A stretch of DNA of 64,000 nucleotides, from assembly GCA_015179125.1 (NCBI GenBank), contig WHVA01000186.1:124001-188000 (forward strand), written 5' to 3'. Below the pieces are notes generated by a model that had not been told where the DNA came from, did no database searches, and saw only the letters and a program-made list of their open reading frames with translations. Position 1 is the stretch's first letter, and every line of letters begins with the position of its first letter. Of this stretch, positions 34,215 to 45,251 are shown one piece after another. This stretch comes from Gautieria morchelliformis. Lineage: Eukaryota > Basidiomycota > Agaricomycetes > Gomphales > Gomphaceae. The translations under genes were made by a program, and so were the position numbers.

Positions 34215-34641
34215 TGTTGGGTGCATTTATGCTCCCGCACCAAAATCAAGCATAATATATTCAATTCATTGTATGGTGTTTCAATTTGTTCTCACATTGT
34301 TCTTGTACCATGCATCCATTTCTCTGGTTATTTTCGAAATTTTCCAGTCACTCCCTACTTCTCCATTTCATTTTGTTATTTCTATTTTCACAGGCGGCTG
34401 CACCCAGCGGAGTCTGAAATGACTTCGACGCGCGAGGTCTTGGGCGCTAAAGGGTCGGGTAGTAGTACATGCACAGTGAGACAGATTTCCCCCTCTCTCA
34501 GTGACAACTAAATTCACTGAGAGAGGCAAGTAAATTAGTCTAGTATTCTCTTGATTTATTGACCTAGAAATTCTCTGTAGTGAATTAATTTCTAGGTAGT
34601 GTATAATATATTTAAAGTGACAACTAAATTCACTGAGAGAG
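34215..34641 (+). repeat. Dispersed repeat with hairpin termini (copy 1)
   Basis: Positions 34,215-34,490 match 62,139-62,412 directly (TGTTGGGTGCAT, CACCAAAATCAAGCATAATA, TTGTACCATGCATCC). It continues into a hairpin CTCTCTCAGTGA...TCACTGAGAGAG at about 34,493-34,525. A second partial hairpin ends at about 34,641. This looks like an internally deleted version of the MITE-like element at 62,418-62,971 plus shared flank. Confidence 0.65.
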
Positions 34642-34814
34642 TGAATTAATTTCTAGTCTTCTTTTGAGCACCAAGTCCATACCTACTGCCTATAATTCCT
34701 GTCCTCTACATCATACCCAAACAAAACATTACGAATAACTTGTGCAAATAAGTATGCTGTTCGGCGAAGAGGGTGAACCAATAAATGTTCAGAAGATAAG
34801 AGGGCTGCCCGAAC

Positions 34815-35121
34815 GGAGCTCGCCCTATCTACAGTCGTAGTGAAATATCCCGTGGGACTTGACGATGTAATGTGCAAGGTGTCACGGAAGGGTTGTCTAA
34901 GTAGCGACAATCCCTTCACCGGCGAAGGTGCTCCTTTGGAGCCCTTCGCCGACAGCACAGAAAATAGTTCAAAGGCTAAGGCAACGAAAATGAAGTATGA
35001 GAACTCACCAGTGATGCCTAAGTCTTCTTCTGGTCGAAGATAGAAATCTACAGGAGAAGGCCCAAGACGATGATCACAGCAAGGTCGAGTTTGCACAAGA
35101 TAGATGTATAATAATTGAACT
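34815..35121 (+). repeat. Repeat family R, left piece (split by LINE)
   Basis: Matches the reverse of 54,745-55,030 (GTGCAAGGTGTCACGGAAGG; AATGAAGTATGAGAACTCAC). It continues after the LINE at 38,087. Short frames here (DDVMCKVSRKGCLSSDN) are shared between copies but have no known domain. Confidence 0.75.
35115..35121 (+). repeat. LINE target-site duplication, left copy
   Basis: TTGAACT, repeated at 38,087-38,093 after the poly(A). The related uninterrupted copy reads AATTAAACTGGGGAAT (reverse strand, about 54,735), confirming the insertion point. Confidence 0.85.
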
Positions 35122-37860
35122 ATGGCGGGCGGGCGAGGGTCCCAACACTCACAGCCAGGCGTGACGATGGCACCAAGTGGGTGGCCAGCACAAATGAACA
35201 AAAAGCAGAAATGCTGTTCACTGCCTTTTTTCCAACGACCAGAGGAGAGGCGGAACAAGTACCGGCAGACTTCAAATATTCCACTCCCGCATTTGATTTT
35301 CAACCCGTCACCGACGACCAAATATGCTGAGCCGTGGACAGGCTGAATCCCTTCAAGGCACCGGGGCCCAATGGTATCCCCAATATCGTCATTAAGCAGT
35401 GTATTGACGTACTGCTACCGTTTCTAGGCCCATTGTACAGAGCTACCTTCAGTCTCGACACATACCCGTCGGAATGGAGGGACTCAATCACCAAAGTACT
35501 AAGAAAGCCAGGGAAGGCCGATTACGCAGTCCCTGGGGCATATAGGCCCATAGCGCTCCTCGACACGAGAGGGAAGGTCCTGTCAGCTTGCATCACAGAG
35601 GACCTGGTCAAGATGGCTGAGAGACACCAGCTACTCCCGGACAACCACTACGGGTGCTGCCCCGGAAGAACAACCACCGATGCCCTGCACTATACCATAG
35701 GGGTGGTGAAGTGTGCAAGGAGGAGGGGGAAAGTACTGGGGGTGCTCTTCATGGATATAAAGGGTGCTTTCCCAAGCATTCTCCTTGACCGATTAGTGCA
35801 CAACATGCGATGGAGGGGCGTTCCTGAAGAGTACACTAGGTGGATACAAAGAAGGGTGGAGGGAAGGAGCACGGTCATCAGCTTCGACGACCATAGTACA
35901 CAGGCCATGCCGATAGAGCGAGGGATGGACCAAGGGTGCCCGGTATCTGCAGTAGCTTACCAATTCTACAATGCTGACCTGCTCGAAGTGGTGCGGTGCA
36001 ACGCAGGTGTAGGGTGCGTGGGCTTCATAGACGACACCACCGTCATGGCAGAAGGCGTCAACCTTGAGGAGGCTTTCAGCAAACTGACAGACATCATGAC
36101 AAGGCCCGGGGGCGCCAATGAGTGGGCCAGCGTGCACCAATGCGACTTTGCTTTGGACAAATTGAGGCTGATGGGCCTGACAAGGCGCAGAGGAAAGGAT
36201 CCCACCAATGCCAAGAAAACCAAACTGATCGCAAGGCCAATGATAACGATCGGGACGCACTGCATAAAGCCGGCAAGCTCGCACACATTCCTGGGAGTCA
36301 TCATGGATCAGGAACTACGTTTCAAAGAGCAGGTCAACCACGTTCTCAATAAAGGTGACAAATACATTGCCCAGTACAGGAGACTAGTGAAGCCGACGAA
36401 AGGAGTCTCAGCTAAGTACATGAGACGATACTACTTAACAGTCGCAATAACGAAGATGATGTACGCCGCTGACATATTCCTCGTGCCAGGTTCAGAGCGC
36501 ACAAAAGGGACCAGGGGATACATGAACAAGCTGACTAGAATACAGCGGCAAGCAGCAATCATGATAACGGGAGCCATGAGGTCAACGGTGAACGACATAC
36601 TAGATGCACACGTGAATCTCCTGCCCTTCCCGCTACTGGTCTCCAAGCTAGTTCACAGAGCCGCACTATGGCTTGCCTGCCTCCCCGACAGCCACCCTCT
36701 GGTCTCCGATGTACGCACTGCGGCCAAACGATACATAAAGAGACATAGAGCGCCCATTCACGAAATTCTGCACGTGTTTGAGCTCCAGCCAGAAAGGATG
36801 GAAAAGATCAGAACGGTAACCTATGGGCCCAAATGGACCCCAGCCTTCAAGACCCGAGTTCTGCCAGATAAAGACCAGGCCACAGAAGAAAACAACAGAG
36901 AGGCAGCAGATGTCAAGATCTACATGGATGGGTCGTGCGTCGAAGGAGGTGTGGGAGCGGCAGCGGTGCTATACAGAGGGGATAGGTCAGTGAAGGTGGT
37001 CAGGCTGTATATGGGCACCGAGCGTGAGCACACCGTATTTGAAGCTGAGCTGACACCCACAGCGATAGATGCAAAGCTCCTCAACACTGAGAGGGGAAAG
37101 AAGTATGTCATTGTCACCGACAGTCAAGCGGCGATACAGACGATGAGGAAGGAGAGGGCGATCTCAGGACAATATCTGGTGGATGCCTTGCACAGGCAAA
37201 TCGAAGGAGTGGTAAGCCTGCAGCCAGGCGTCAACGTGCTCATGATATGGGTCCCCGGGCATGCAGGAATCGCTGGGAACGAGAGGGCCGACGCAGAAGC
37301 CAAAAAAGCGGCAAAGGGGTCGTTGAGTGAAGAGAGGCTGATACCAATCGAGTGCAGAGGAATATTGCCCAGAAGGAAAGCAGCCGAGCTCCAGAGGCAT
37401 CATCAGGACACAAAACAGACAGCCAGAGCAGCTTTTGCAAAGTCACCTAGAGCCCCAATGGCACACGAAACCAATCCATCCATGCCGTCCAATGCGTATG
37501 ACAAGCTAAGCAGAGATTTGCCTCGGAAAACAGGCCAGCTTACTAGTGCAGCTCAGGACAGGACATATAGGCCTCAACAAACACCTACATAAGATAGGAA
37601 AGGTGAACTCACCATTATGCCCGACATGCAACCGAGCCCAAGAAACCGTATACCACTTCCTGTTCAGATGCCCAGGTTATGACGCGTCGAGGAAGGAGCT
37701 CGAGAGACAGATGCGAAGGGAGGTGAAGTCCACAAGGACGCTCCTGGGAAGACCCAAAGCGATGAAACACCTTTTCAAGTATATCAGCGAAACGCACAGG
37801 TTCGAGAAGACACATGGGGACCTCACGCTACAACAGGAGCAGGGCGGAGAGAGAGGTTGA
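35115..37860 (+). pseudogene. LINE ORF2: reverse transcriptase, RNase H, CCHC
   Basis: RT motifs: NPFKAPGPNGIPN, FMDIKGAFPSIL, GMDQGCPVSA, and the active site VGFIDDTTVMA. RNase H motifs: KIYMDGSCVEGG (D), EAELTP (E), VIVTDSQAAI (D), VPGHAGIAGNERAD (H and D). The C-terminal knuckle is CPTCNRAQETVYHFLFRCP. Two defects: an in-frame TGA at 35,328-35,330 between DDQIC and AVDRLNPF (probably CGA to TGA), and an extra G near 37,533 that shifts frame before LVQLRTGHIG. Otherwise nearly intact, which indicates a fairly recent but dead copy. Confidence 0.9.
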
Positions 37861-38086
37861 TGCACAGGGATGCACAGCAGAGGCGCAAGGCACAAAGACA
37901 CAAACCCTCGCCCACACAGGCACGGAATCGCTCGGGGCCTAGCCCAATGAGCGCAAGCGGAGACTGATAACGAAAGGGTGGCAAGGAAACACATGGTGAC
38001 TGGGTACTTGTAGAATCCGTCTTACATAGGGCTCACCCCCAAAAGATGATAAATTGGATATAAAAAAAAAAAAAAAAAAAAAAAAT
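35122..38086 (+). mobile_element. Non-LTR retrotransposon (LINE), 5'-truncated
   Basis: Insertion of about 2.96 kb ending in a poly(A) tract of about 24 nt (38,062-38,085) and flanked by 7-bp TSDs. It lacks ORF1 and the endonuclease, as expected for 5' truncation during target-primed reverse transcription. The RT plus RNase H plus terminal CCHC layout suits a Tad- or I-like fungal LINE; the exact clade was not determined. A separate LINE fragment at 30,965-31,265 belongs to a related lineage. Confidence 0.95.
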
Positions 38087-38741
38087 TTGAACTGGGGAAT
38101 ATGCATGTGAATGCAAACTACTTATAGTGAATGCTCGTATGGTAACAACGAATAGGACAGAGGCTGTCATGAGTCAGGGCTGGATAGGGGTGCACAGTCA
38201 TGATACAAATAGATGGAATAAACATACAATAGAGTGAAGATGGGGGTGCGAACATGAAACAACGGAGAGGGAAGAGGGCGAAGGCACCTATGTATGGAAA
38301 TACACCTTGGGACCCGCATATACACCACCCTGCACGGACTCTTTGTCTGCCGGGTTGATCCCACACGACACCTCCCCCCCTTCCATAACCAGCCGTGCAG
38401 CCTGTTTTTCTGTTTCAAACATTTATACATATACATTACTATAAGGTAGGACATCCCACGAATGCATCCCGGCCATATGATTCACCTAAAGGGGTTGGAT
38501 CGAGAAGGTGATGGGGTTAGTGATGAACCATCATGCCAGGTAAATGGTATCAATCATATTTGATGGCGTGCCTGCTGGTGAAATATGCGAGCAGCGAATA
38601 GTTGTTCGGAGAATGGGGTGAACAGCGAATGGAGCGAACATAGAGGAAGGGTGGTTGAAGGGTGGGGTGAACTCAGGCGAGATGCAGGGGGAGTGACGAG
38701 GGGGAACGTAGAGACAGCGGGGTAAGGGAAATAGACAGGTC
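38087..38741 (+). repeat. Repeat family R, right piece (split by LINE)
   Basis: Continues the repeat interrupted by the LINE. It matches the reverse of about 54,140-54,735, including GGGGTGCACAGTCATGATAC, GATCCCACACG and ATGATGGTTCATCA-type blocks (as complement). Related partial copies lie at 53,925-54,185 and 60,905-61,120. Confidence 0.75.
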
Positions 38742-38756
38742 ATGACACTGCCTCTA

Positions 38757-41700
38757 TCTAGGGCCTGCCAGAACAACATGGAGACATACCTCAGTGAGAC
38801 TGAGCCAAGCCCATACTCATTTGTAGTCCAGCTTCAACACTTGGGTACCTCACTTGGCCACAACCAGCACCCTCCACCCAATATCACGTGGAACCCAGAC
38901 TTCACTGAGGTTTCAATCCACAACAAAGGAAAGCTTAGCCTGACCAAGTACCGTCTTGGGCTAGAGGTTGCTGTCGACGAGTTGGAAGAATTCCTCCTGA
39001 CAACCCTCCTGCGCGGCCATGAACCTCCCCTCCACATCACAGACAATGTCATGAATGACCTCCCGAACACTCCCCCAGGCTACGGCTGGGTCGACAACCT
39101 GCCACACATGGATATCCTGGAGGTCAAGCCACTCCTGGCATGTTTCTTCTCTGAGGCCAGCTCCCCATTCAAACTCCCAACGGCCGACAGACGCTTTCAG
39201 TTCCTAACCGTGGCCGTGCACAAGTGGTTGGGCAACTACGACACAATGAGTCACATGTTTACGTGTCTGACCCAGACCACCCTGTCTGCACCACCCTGTG
39301 GCACTGAGCTGGTGGATTCCAAAATCTTGAACACCAGCACCCGCATGCGCAATCTGTTCCATGACCATGGCTGACTCTGGCTCATTGGGATGTATGACAA
39401 GACCACGAATACCAAGGGTCACGATGTGTACATTCCCCGGCTGTACCCAAGGAACGTCAATCGCTTGATCTCCATCTGGCTTGTGTTTGCTCAACCCCTT
39501 GCCATCTGATGGGTGACCCAACTAATGTCCCCCAAAGCTGCATTGGTGTACAGGGAATTCATGTTCCCCATTGCCGGGGAGTGGGCCACATCGGAACAGT
39601 TTGGGCACACCCTCAAACATTTCACCAAAAGGTAGGCGTGCTCCCCTCCCACCACCCTCCCCATTCACACCTTCCCACAGGTACTGGGACATAGAGCTCA
39701 GTATTAGGGATGAGCACCACCTGGCTGTTACCCTGAAGTGCGAGTTCATCCGGGACATCAACCTTTCACATGATGACCCTAGTGACTTGGCCAGCGGACA
39801 CACCACTGCCACCACCCATATATCTTACCAGAGACTCGGGGAAGCTACAATTTATCCCGATGGACGCCATGTGGGAGCAATGGGTGTATGGGGAAAAATG
39901 GCATGACTTCATCAGGTTTGGTGACAACACTCCCCCCTTACCCCTGCATTTCCTCACCTCCTCCATGACCTTGCCCACTGCACCTCCCACCCATGGCAAT
40001 CATTGATGCCCAACGTATCTTCTGTAGATCTGTCAAAGCTGATACAGTCTGCCGTTGGCCTGGCTATGCAGACCCATATGGCCAGCATCCACTCAGAGGT
40101 CAAGGGTGCCATAGCTGTGGGGATTGTGGAGCTGTCCCTCGCCCTAAGACACCAAGTTTGGGATGACGTGCAGTTGGGGTCTAACTCCGGTGGCCAACCC
40201 ATTGGAGTCTTTCTGGAAAGTGAGCCGCTCTCTCCCCCCTGTCCCCCACCGGTTTGTCATGTTAAGTGCCCCCAAACAATTGTTACACAGGTCCCCCCCC
40301 TGCCGAAGTACACCCTGGCTGTGCTTCTCCAACTCCTCCGCCAGGCACTTGACGAGCCGCGCACTCAGTTCACCTCGCACACCGAGCGAAGCATGCTACA
40401 ACTGACCGCAGAGTGAGCGAGCAACTTTGTGGCTATCCTCAGCACTGGGGCGGGAAAGAGCCTAGTGTGGGTCATTCTGCCCAATACTAACGAGCAGGAC
40501 AAGACCACACTGGTTGTCACCCCGTATTTCACCCTCGTCGCAGACCAGATTGACACGCGCCGCAAACTAGGGCGCTCTGAAGGCAAGTGGACCGCCAAGC
40601 AGACCCAGGAATGGTCCGCTGGGTCCCCCAGAGTGGTCTATGTGATCCCCGAAGCCATGGACTCTGCAAGAGATCAGTTTGCTGAGTAAGTTAGCCCTAC
40701 GTGCCCACACCATGTGCTCACCCTCCTCCCATAAGTGGCAACCCTCCCTCATTCAGGTAGGGTTGCTCGGCCGTGTCACCTTTGATGAAGCACATGACAT
40801 TAGGTCCTCGGTGCACTACCGCAAGGCATTCCTAGCCATGGGCGACCTTCTCTCCATCCAGGTCCCTTGGGTGTACCTGTCGGCCACATTGCCCCGCCAC
40901 CCACGTGGCCGACTTCATGGCAAGGGTATCTTTGGAAGCAAGCACTCCTATCCTCTCTGCCCCTACTGAATCACCCAACCACTCCCTTTACAACATTCGG
41001 TTGGGAGAAAACAAACGGGATGAGTGGCATATTCTCCAGGACATGACAATGAGGCTGATGATTGATGTATTGGCAAGTGTGAGCTGCGGCTCCCATGGGA
41101 TCATATTTGTGCCGTTTAGGACCATATGTGTGGACCTCGCCAATCACTTGGACTACCCCTTTTACCATGGGGAACTCACCCAAGAGGAAAAGGGCCATAC
41201 CCTGACCCAGTGGAAGAATGGGCAGACCTCGCTGTGGATTGTTGCCACCACCACTCTTCAGAATGGTGTCCACATCAGGAGCATCCCCGCAATAGTGTTT
41301 TGGGGCCCCCCACATAACGCCATCTCGTTCGGACAGGCGTTGGGTTGGGGCGGATGTGATGGGAACCCCTGCACTGACTACGTCTTCTCCCACTCCAAGG
41401 ACCCTGGGGCTCGGCTTCTCTCGGTCCCCCCAGATGATGCTGAGGGTGTGGGGCAAATGGACACATGGCTGAAAACCCCTCTGGGGAAATGCCTCCAACT
41501 ACAGCTGTCCAAGTGGTTTGATGGCGCTGCACAAGATGGCATCTCCCTCACCAGGTGGCGGAAATATGGTCACTGTGACCCAAGCTCCCAGTTTGCATGC
41601 TATGCTCGCGATGCCCTCAAAGCCAACCCCAAGAGGCCACTGGTACACCAGATATTGACTGCACTCTCATCAAGAACCATGGAGCCGTGGATTTTGTGCC

Positions 41701-41815
41701 AGTGCTCCAGGCATACCTAAATGCTTATGTCCCAAATGGCTGTGTCACCGCATCAGTATATGACTTCGTGGATGCCTACAAACAAATCGCCATTGACCTC
41801 CCATCACCCCAATGA
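38757..41815 (+). pseudogene. RecQ-type (telomere-linked-like) helicase, decayed
   Basis: A spliced gene. Introns fit at about 39,632-39,680, 39,916-40,027, 40,216-40,291 and 40,687-40,757 (C-rich, GT-AG). The N-terminal region (SPYSFVVQLQHLG) is uncharacterised. Helicase motifs: I LSTGAGKSLVW, Ia VVTPYFTLVADQ, II VTFDEAHDI, III VYLSATLP, IV GIIFVPFRTICVD, V VATTTLQNGV. Motif VI reads QALGWGGCDG; the usual arginines (GRxGRD) are replaced by Trp and Cys, both explicable as CGG/CGT to TGG/TGT. In-frame stops occur at 39,372-39,374, 39,508-39,510 and 40,414-40,416, and several frames are shifted. RecQ helicases of this type are often telomere-linked in fungi. The C-terminal cysteine region seen at 63.3-63.95 kb is missing here. 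Confidence 0.8.
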
Positions 41816-43360
41816 CTTACTGATGAGACCCAACATGACACGATCGCAGCAACACCAGGTCACCCGAATCCTGGATGCAAAAACCCCAAGCCAGATCATT
41901 TTGATTGTGTGCTTGTCCATGAGGCATGAGGACGGCCTGGCAGATGATGTTGGAATAAAAGGATCGTCTCGGGCCCAGGGTATGGGACTGAGGTATAACA
42001 CTCATGTCCTTTTAGGGTATCGCGCCGCGCGTGTCTGTGCTCTGTTCCGCCTACCTTCCTGGTTCCAGTGTGCTAATACTCTTGCATACATCAGGACAAA
42101 CCCCATTTACCTGAGAGCCCAGACCTATATTTATCGGCTCGGCCGCGGTGTATATTTCGACCGCACACTCTCACGTGTGCTCCTATCTATAGGTTCACCG
42201 GGCATGGCTTCATAGCGCGGGAATGGCTCCATACCCCCAGGCCTGCTCACTATAGTCTCTATTGCGTGCCCACATAGCTATGGTGGCCTGGCAGCGACGA
42301 TAGCCGGCGCTCCCCAGGATGCCTCCCACATGGAAGCTTGCTCTTCTCTCCTTCTGTGGTACATGCGGACCTTGCAAGCGAGGAAACTGTAAATTATTAG
42401 TTACCAGTGGTAACTAATAATTTACAGTAACTTGCTAGTAATCTGTGCATGCTAGAGGACCTAAGGCTGACTGTAGGCCCCTGTATCTTTGGTGTGCAGA
42501 CTAGGGGTGGTTACTGTTCATGCACAAAAGTATTTTGAGATTTTGCACAAGTTCTGTGTCATGTGAGTGTTGATTCCGGTCCATTGATAAACAAATGATG
42601 CCAAACAAAAGGTATGTTTGGCACCTTACCGGCCTTACATCCCACCACCACCTTCAACATATTCCCACTCAAACAGCAGCTCGTGCGCTGGTTTTTATTA
42701 GGCCCTGAAGAGCACAGTGAGTAAGTAGCTCTAGTTCATATATCCTCTATATACCTGAGCGGGCTCACGCGTGATGCAGAGGGGACGATGTTGAGACGTC
42801 TCTGAGGCTTCTGTTCGAAGTCTCTGAGTCCCTGGTGCGTCTATTCAGTTCAAATCCCCCACTACGCCACACCTCTCTTGGTCGATTTCCTGTTGAATGC
42901 AAGAGGCACTGCATCTTCTAGTTGTAGCGGCACTTCCAACTGGGGCAATCACACTCCTTGAGCGGACTAACTTTCTCTCCCCACTTCAGGCTGGAAGGGC
43001 ATTCAGTGACAGCCGCCGCTACATACAAGAGCTTAGTTTCTGCTCTCATCGCCGCAGCTCTCTATGGGAACATCGGTATAAAGGTCAGTTTTCAGCTAAA
43101 GCTATTCACTTTGACTAACTGGATCGTGGTGTTCAGGTCACCTATGTCGACATTATGTAGATCAAGCAACAGGCAGTCAAGTAGTGGTGAGGTCAAGCAC
43201 AGCACGCGTCCCTTCGCCACCTTCTATGCACACCGGGGCCAGATGCCCTAGCCCAGACATGCACCCACAAGCATACCCTGGTATACAGGGTATGTTTACA
43301 TGTTAGTCTGGTATCCTCACTAACCCATTATCAGGATCATGAGGCATGCAAAGGCCTCTT
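41816..43360. other. Decayed coding traces and a palindrome
   Basis: Immediately after the helicase, short open pieces (LTDETQHDTIAATPGH; CPHSYGGLAATIAGAPQDAS at about 42,265-42,330) may be its further decayed 3' exons. At 42,896-43,120 a piece with HSVTAAATYKSLVSALIAAA looks protein-like but is unassigned. A 41-bp perfect palindrome lies at 42,387-42,427. Confidence 0.35.
42387..42427. repeat. Perfect 41-bp palindrome
   Basis: Two 20-bp arms (CTGTAAATTATTAGTTACCA and its reverse complement) around a single G. The surrounding bases are unrelated. It could be a minimal MITE or solo-TIR relic or a cruciform-forming site. No neighbouring gene ends here in the right place for a terminator. Confidence 0.9.
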
Positions 43361-43369
43361 CAAGACCCC

Positions 43370-43803
43370 CCTGCCTCATCCGTATTTTGCAAACCCAATG
43401 GTTCACAGACCCTCATGACGGTGTGGTTTTCCATCTCTATTCAATCCCATTCCTCTGCCAACCATGGCCCTTGTGTTCACGGCTGGGAGTCCCTTCTGAT
43501 CCCTGAAATATGAATGGCTGTGTTCACTCATTGTACAGATTGAAAACTGCATCAACGCATGGAAGGACTTCTCGCGCGCATGCAGCAATGCTTGCATGAC
43601 GAGGCGCGGTGAGTTTTCTCTCCAGATAACATCTGTACTCTGTTGTTCAAGTTGATTATAGCGCCCATTCCGGGGCTGGCGTCCTTCAGGAGGAGGGACA
43701 GCCATCTCAGCTTAGAAATACCGATTTCGACGAGGCCGCGCACGAGGCAGTAGCAGACTCGGAAGAGGAGCGCGAGGCGGATGCATACATTGTCCCCAGT
43801 TAG
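43370..43803 (+). CDS. Unassigned C-terminal exons (DUF6532-like guess)
   Basis: Three linked pieces: a stretch around 43,430-43,490 (FPSLFNPIPLPTMALVFTA), an exon 43,540-43,609 (IENCINAWKDFSRACSNACM) ending at GTGAGT, and an exon from about 43,652 (VDYSAHSGAGVLQEEGQPSQ and an acidic EAVADSEEEREADAYIVPS end) to a stop near 43,799. The PNPIPLPTMALVFTAIENCINAW type of motif reminds me of DUF6532 proteins of Agaricomycetes. Upstream exons were not found and a stop separates parts, so this may be a relic. Confidence 0.35.
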
Positions 43804-44513
43804 GCTGAGGCAGTGGCGAGAGAACCAGATACATGTATAACTAACTGATCCCCTGTATACTATATGCCAATGATATCCAAATCCCATTCCATGCTGTGTC
43901 CGCTATGTCGATTCGCTGCAAAGCTGGGTTTCAAAAACAGTGGGTGCTACCTCACACCCCTCTGTGTATATAGTGTCTGTATCGCTATTGTGCGCTATGA
44001 GTCCCTCACCTGATAGGGCTCCAGGGCACGTGGGGGAGAATACCTAGCGCTATGGTGTGCTATGGGGTGATAACCTGGCACTATGGTGCGCTATCAGGGG
44101 CTATGAACAGGTACGGCGAGGCTATGCAGGAGTACATATACATGGGTAGGCGTTCGTTCTATGTGTGCTATTTCGTTTATGAAATCCTATCTATACATTG
44201 CATTTTTTCCTGATGTCCATTGAATGGTTCACACCTTTCAAGTCCCATTGCGTATGTCACAAGTGTCGTATGCCATGCGCCAAGGTCGGTGTCAAGCTGC
44301 TGTTATTCCCATCACATCCAATTGGCGCAGTTGTGCTCTGACTCCATCTTTGGCAAGCTGCACCAGTGAGACAGACGTTGGATGGCACCAACAGTGCAGC
44401 CAATTGTCTTAAATTCGCACCAGATTATATACATGTTTCAACTTTGCGATGATGATTTTGTACTAGTTGACAATGTATAATAAGTCAGAAATACATGTAC
44501 CTGTCTAGTATGC
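43804..44513. other. Intergenic stretch before the chromovirus
   Basis: Contains short imperfect repeats of GGTGCGCTAT or TGGTGTGCTATGGGG (about 44,048-44,105). No gene recognised. Confidence 0.4.
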
Positions 44514-44518
44514 CGGGT

Positions 44519-45079
44519 TGTTACGATACGATCCGTCGTAAGGTTGACCGAGGTCGGGGACGAAACCCGAGTCAAGGTCCGAGGTTACAGGGCAAGGTTT
44601 GGATGGGGAAGTCGGAGAGGGACTTGGCTTCAGCTTATGTGCTGCGCCGACCCTACGCACGAGTCCCAACTTCGGAGGTAAACGAATAAGAGGCGAGGTT
44701 CTGGCTTAAGAGGCGAGGCGTAGAAACTAGCTAGGGATCGAAGGGATACGATAGTTGATTTTCAGACTGAGGAGTAGGAATGCATACAAGGGGGTTATAT
44801 ACGGACGAGGTGCAAGTCAGGGGCGAACCGATTAGTGGAGGTCAGGGCGAGGTCAGGAGACCGAGGTCAGGGCGAGGTAATATACGAATGATGCGTGATG
44901 GAGCGGAATCAGTAACTAAGGGGATACGGGCATGGGATCAAGGTCGGATATGAGTTCAAGCTCGGGATCGGGCTCGGGCACGGATAAGTATCATATGTAC
45001 TCGGGCATGAATATCACAAGGCTCGGGCTCGGAAGAAGGTTCTACCGGTAAGTAGCCGGCCAAAGGCCGGGTCCTTACA
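44519..45079 (-). repeat. 3' LTR of the chromovirus
   Basis: 561 bp, TG...CA ends. It lies beside a G-rich tract (as CCCCCC on the plus strand at 45,084-45,089), which fits a polypurine tract in the minus orientation. Confidence 0.95.
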
Positions 45080-45251
45080 GTATTCCCCCCTCATGGCCGA
45101 GACCCTCGAGGCCGTAATGTGAACAGGGTTCGCCTATCCTTGAATCTAGATCTCGGTCCGATGTTAAGTAGCCGGAAAGGCGAAGCTTAAATCGTAGCCG
45201 AGGTTGGATAAAAGGGTGGGTAGGAGGCAGCGAACCCCATTGCCAACTAAT

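Noticed and set aside
35793-36352. Opposite-strand frames within the LINE
   Set aside because: Shadows of the reverse transcriptase frame.
42840-42875. GTTCAAATCCC motif resembling a tRNA B box
   Set aside because: No acceptor or anticodon stems could be folded around it and no A box lies at the right distance.
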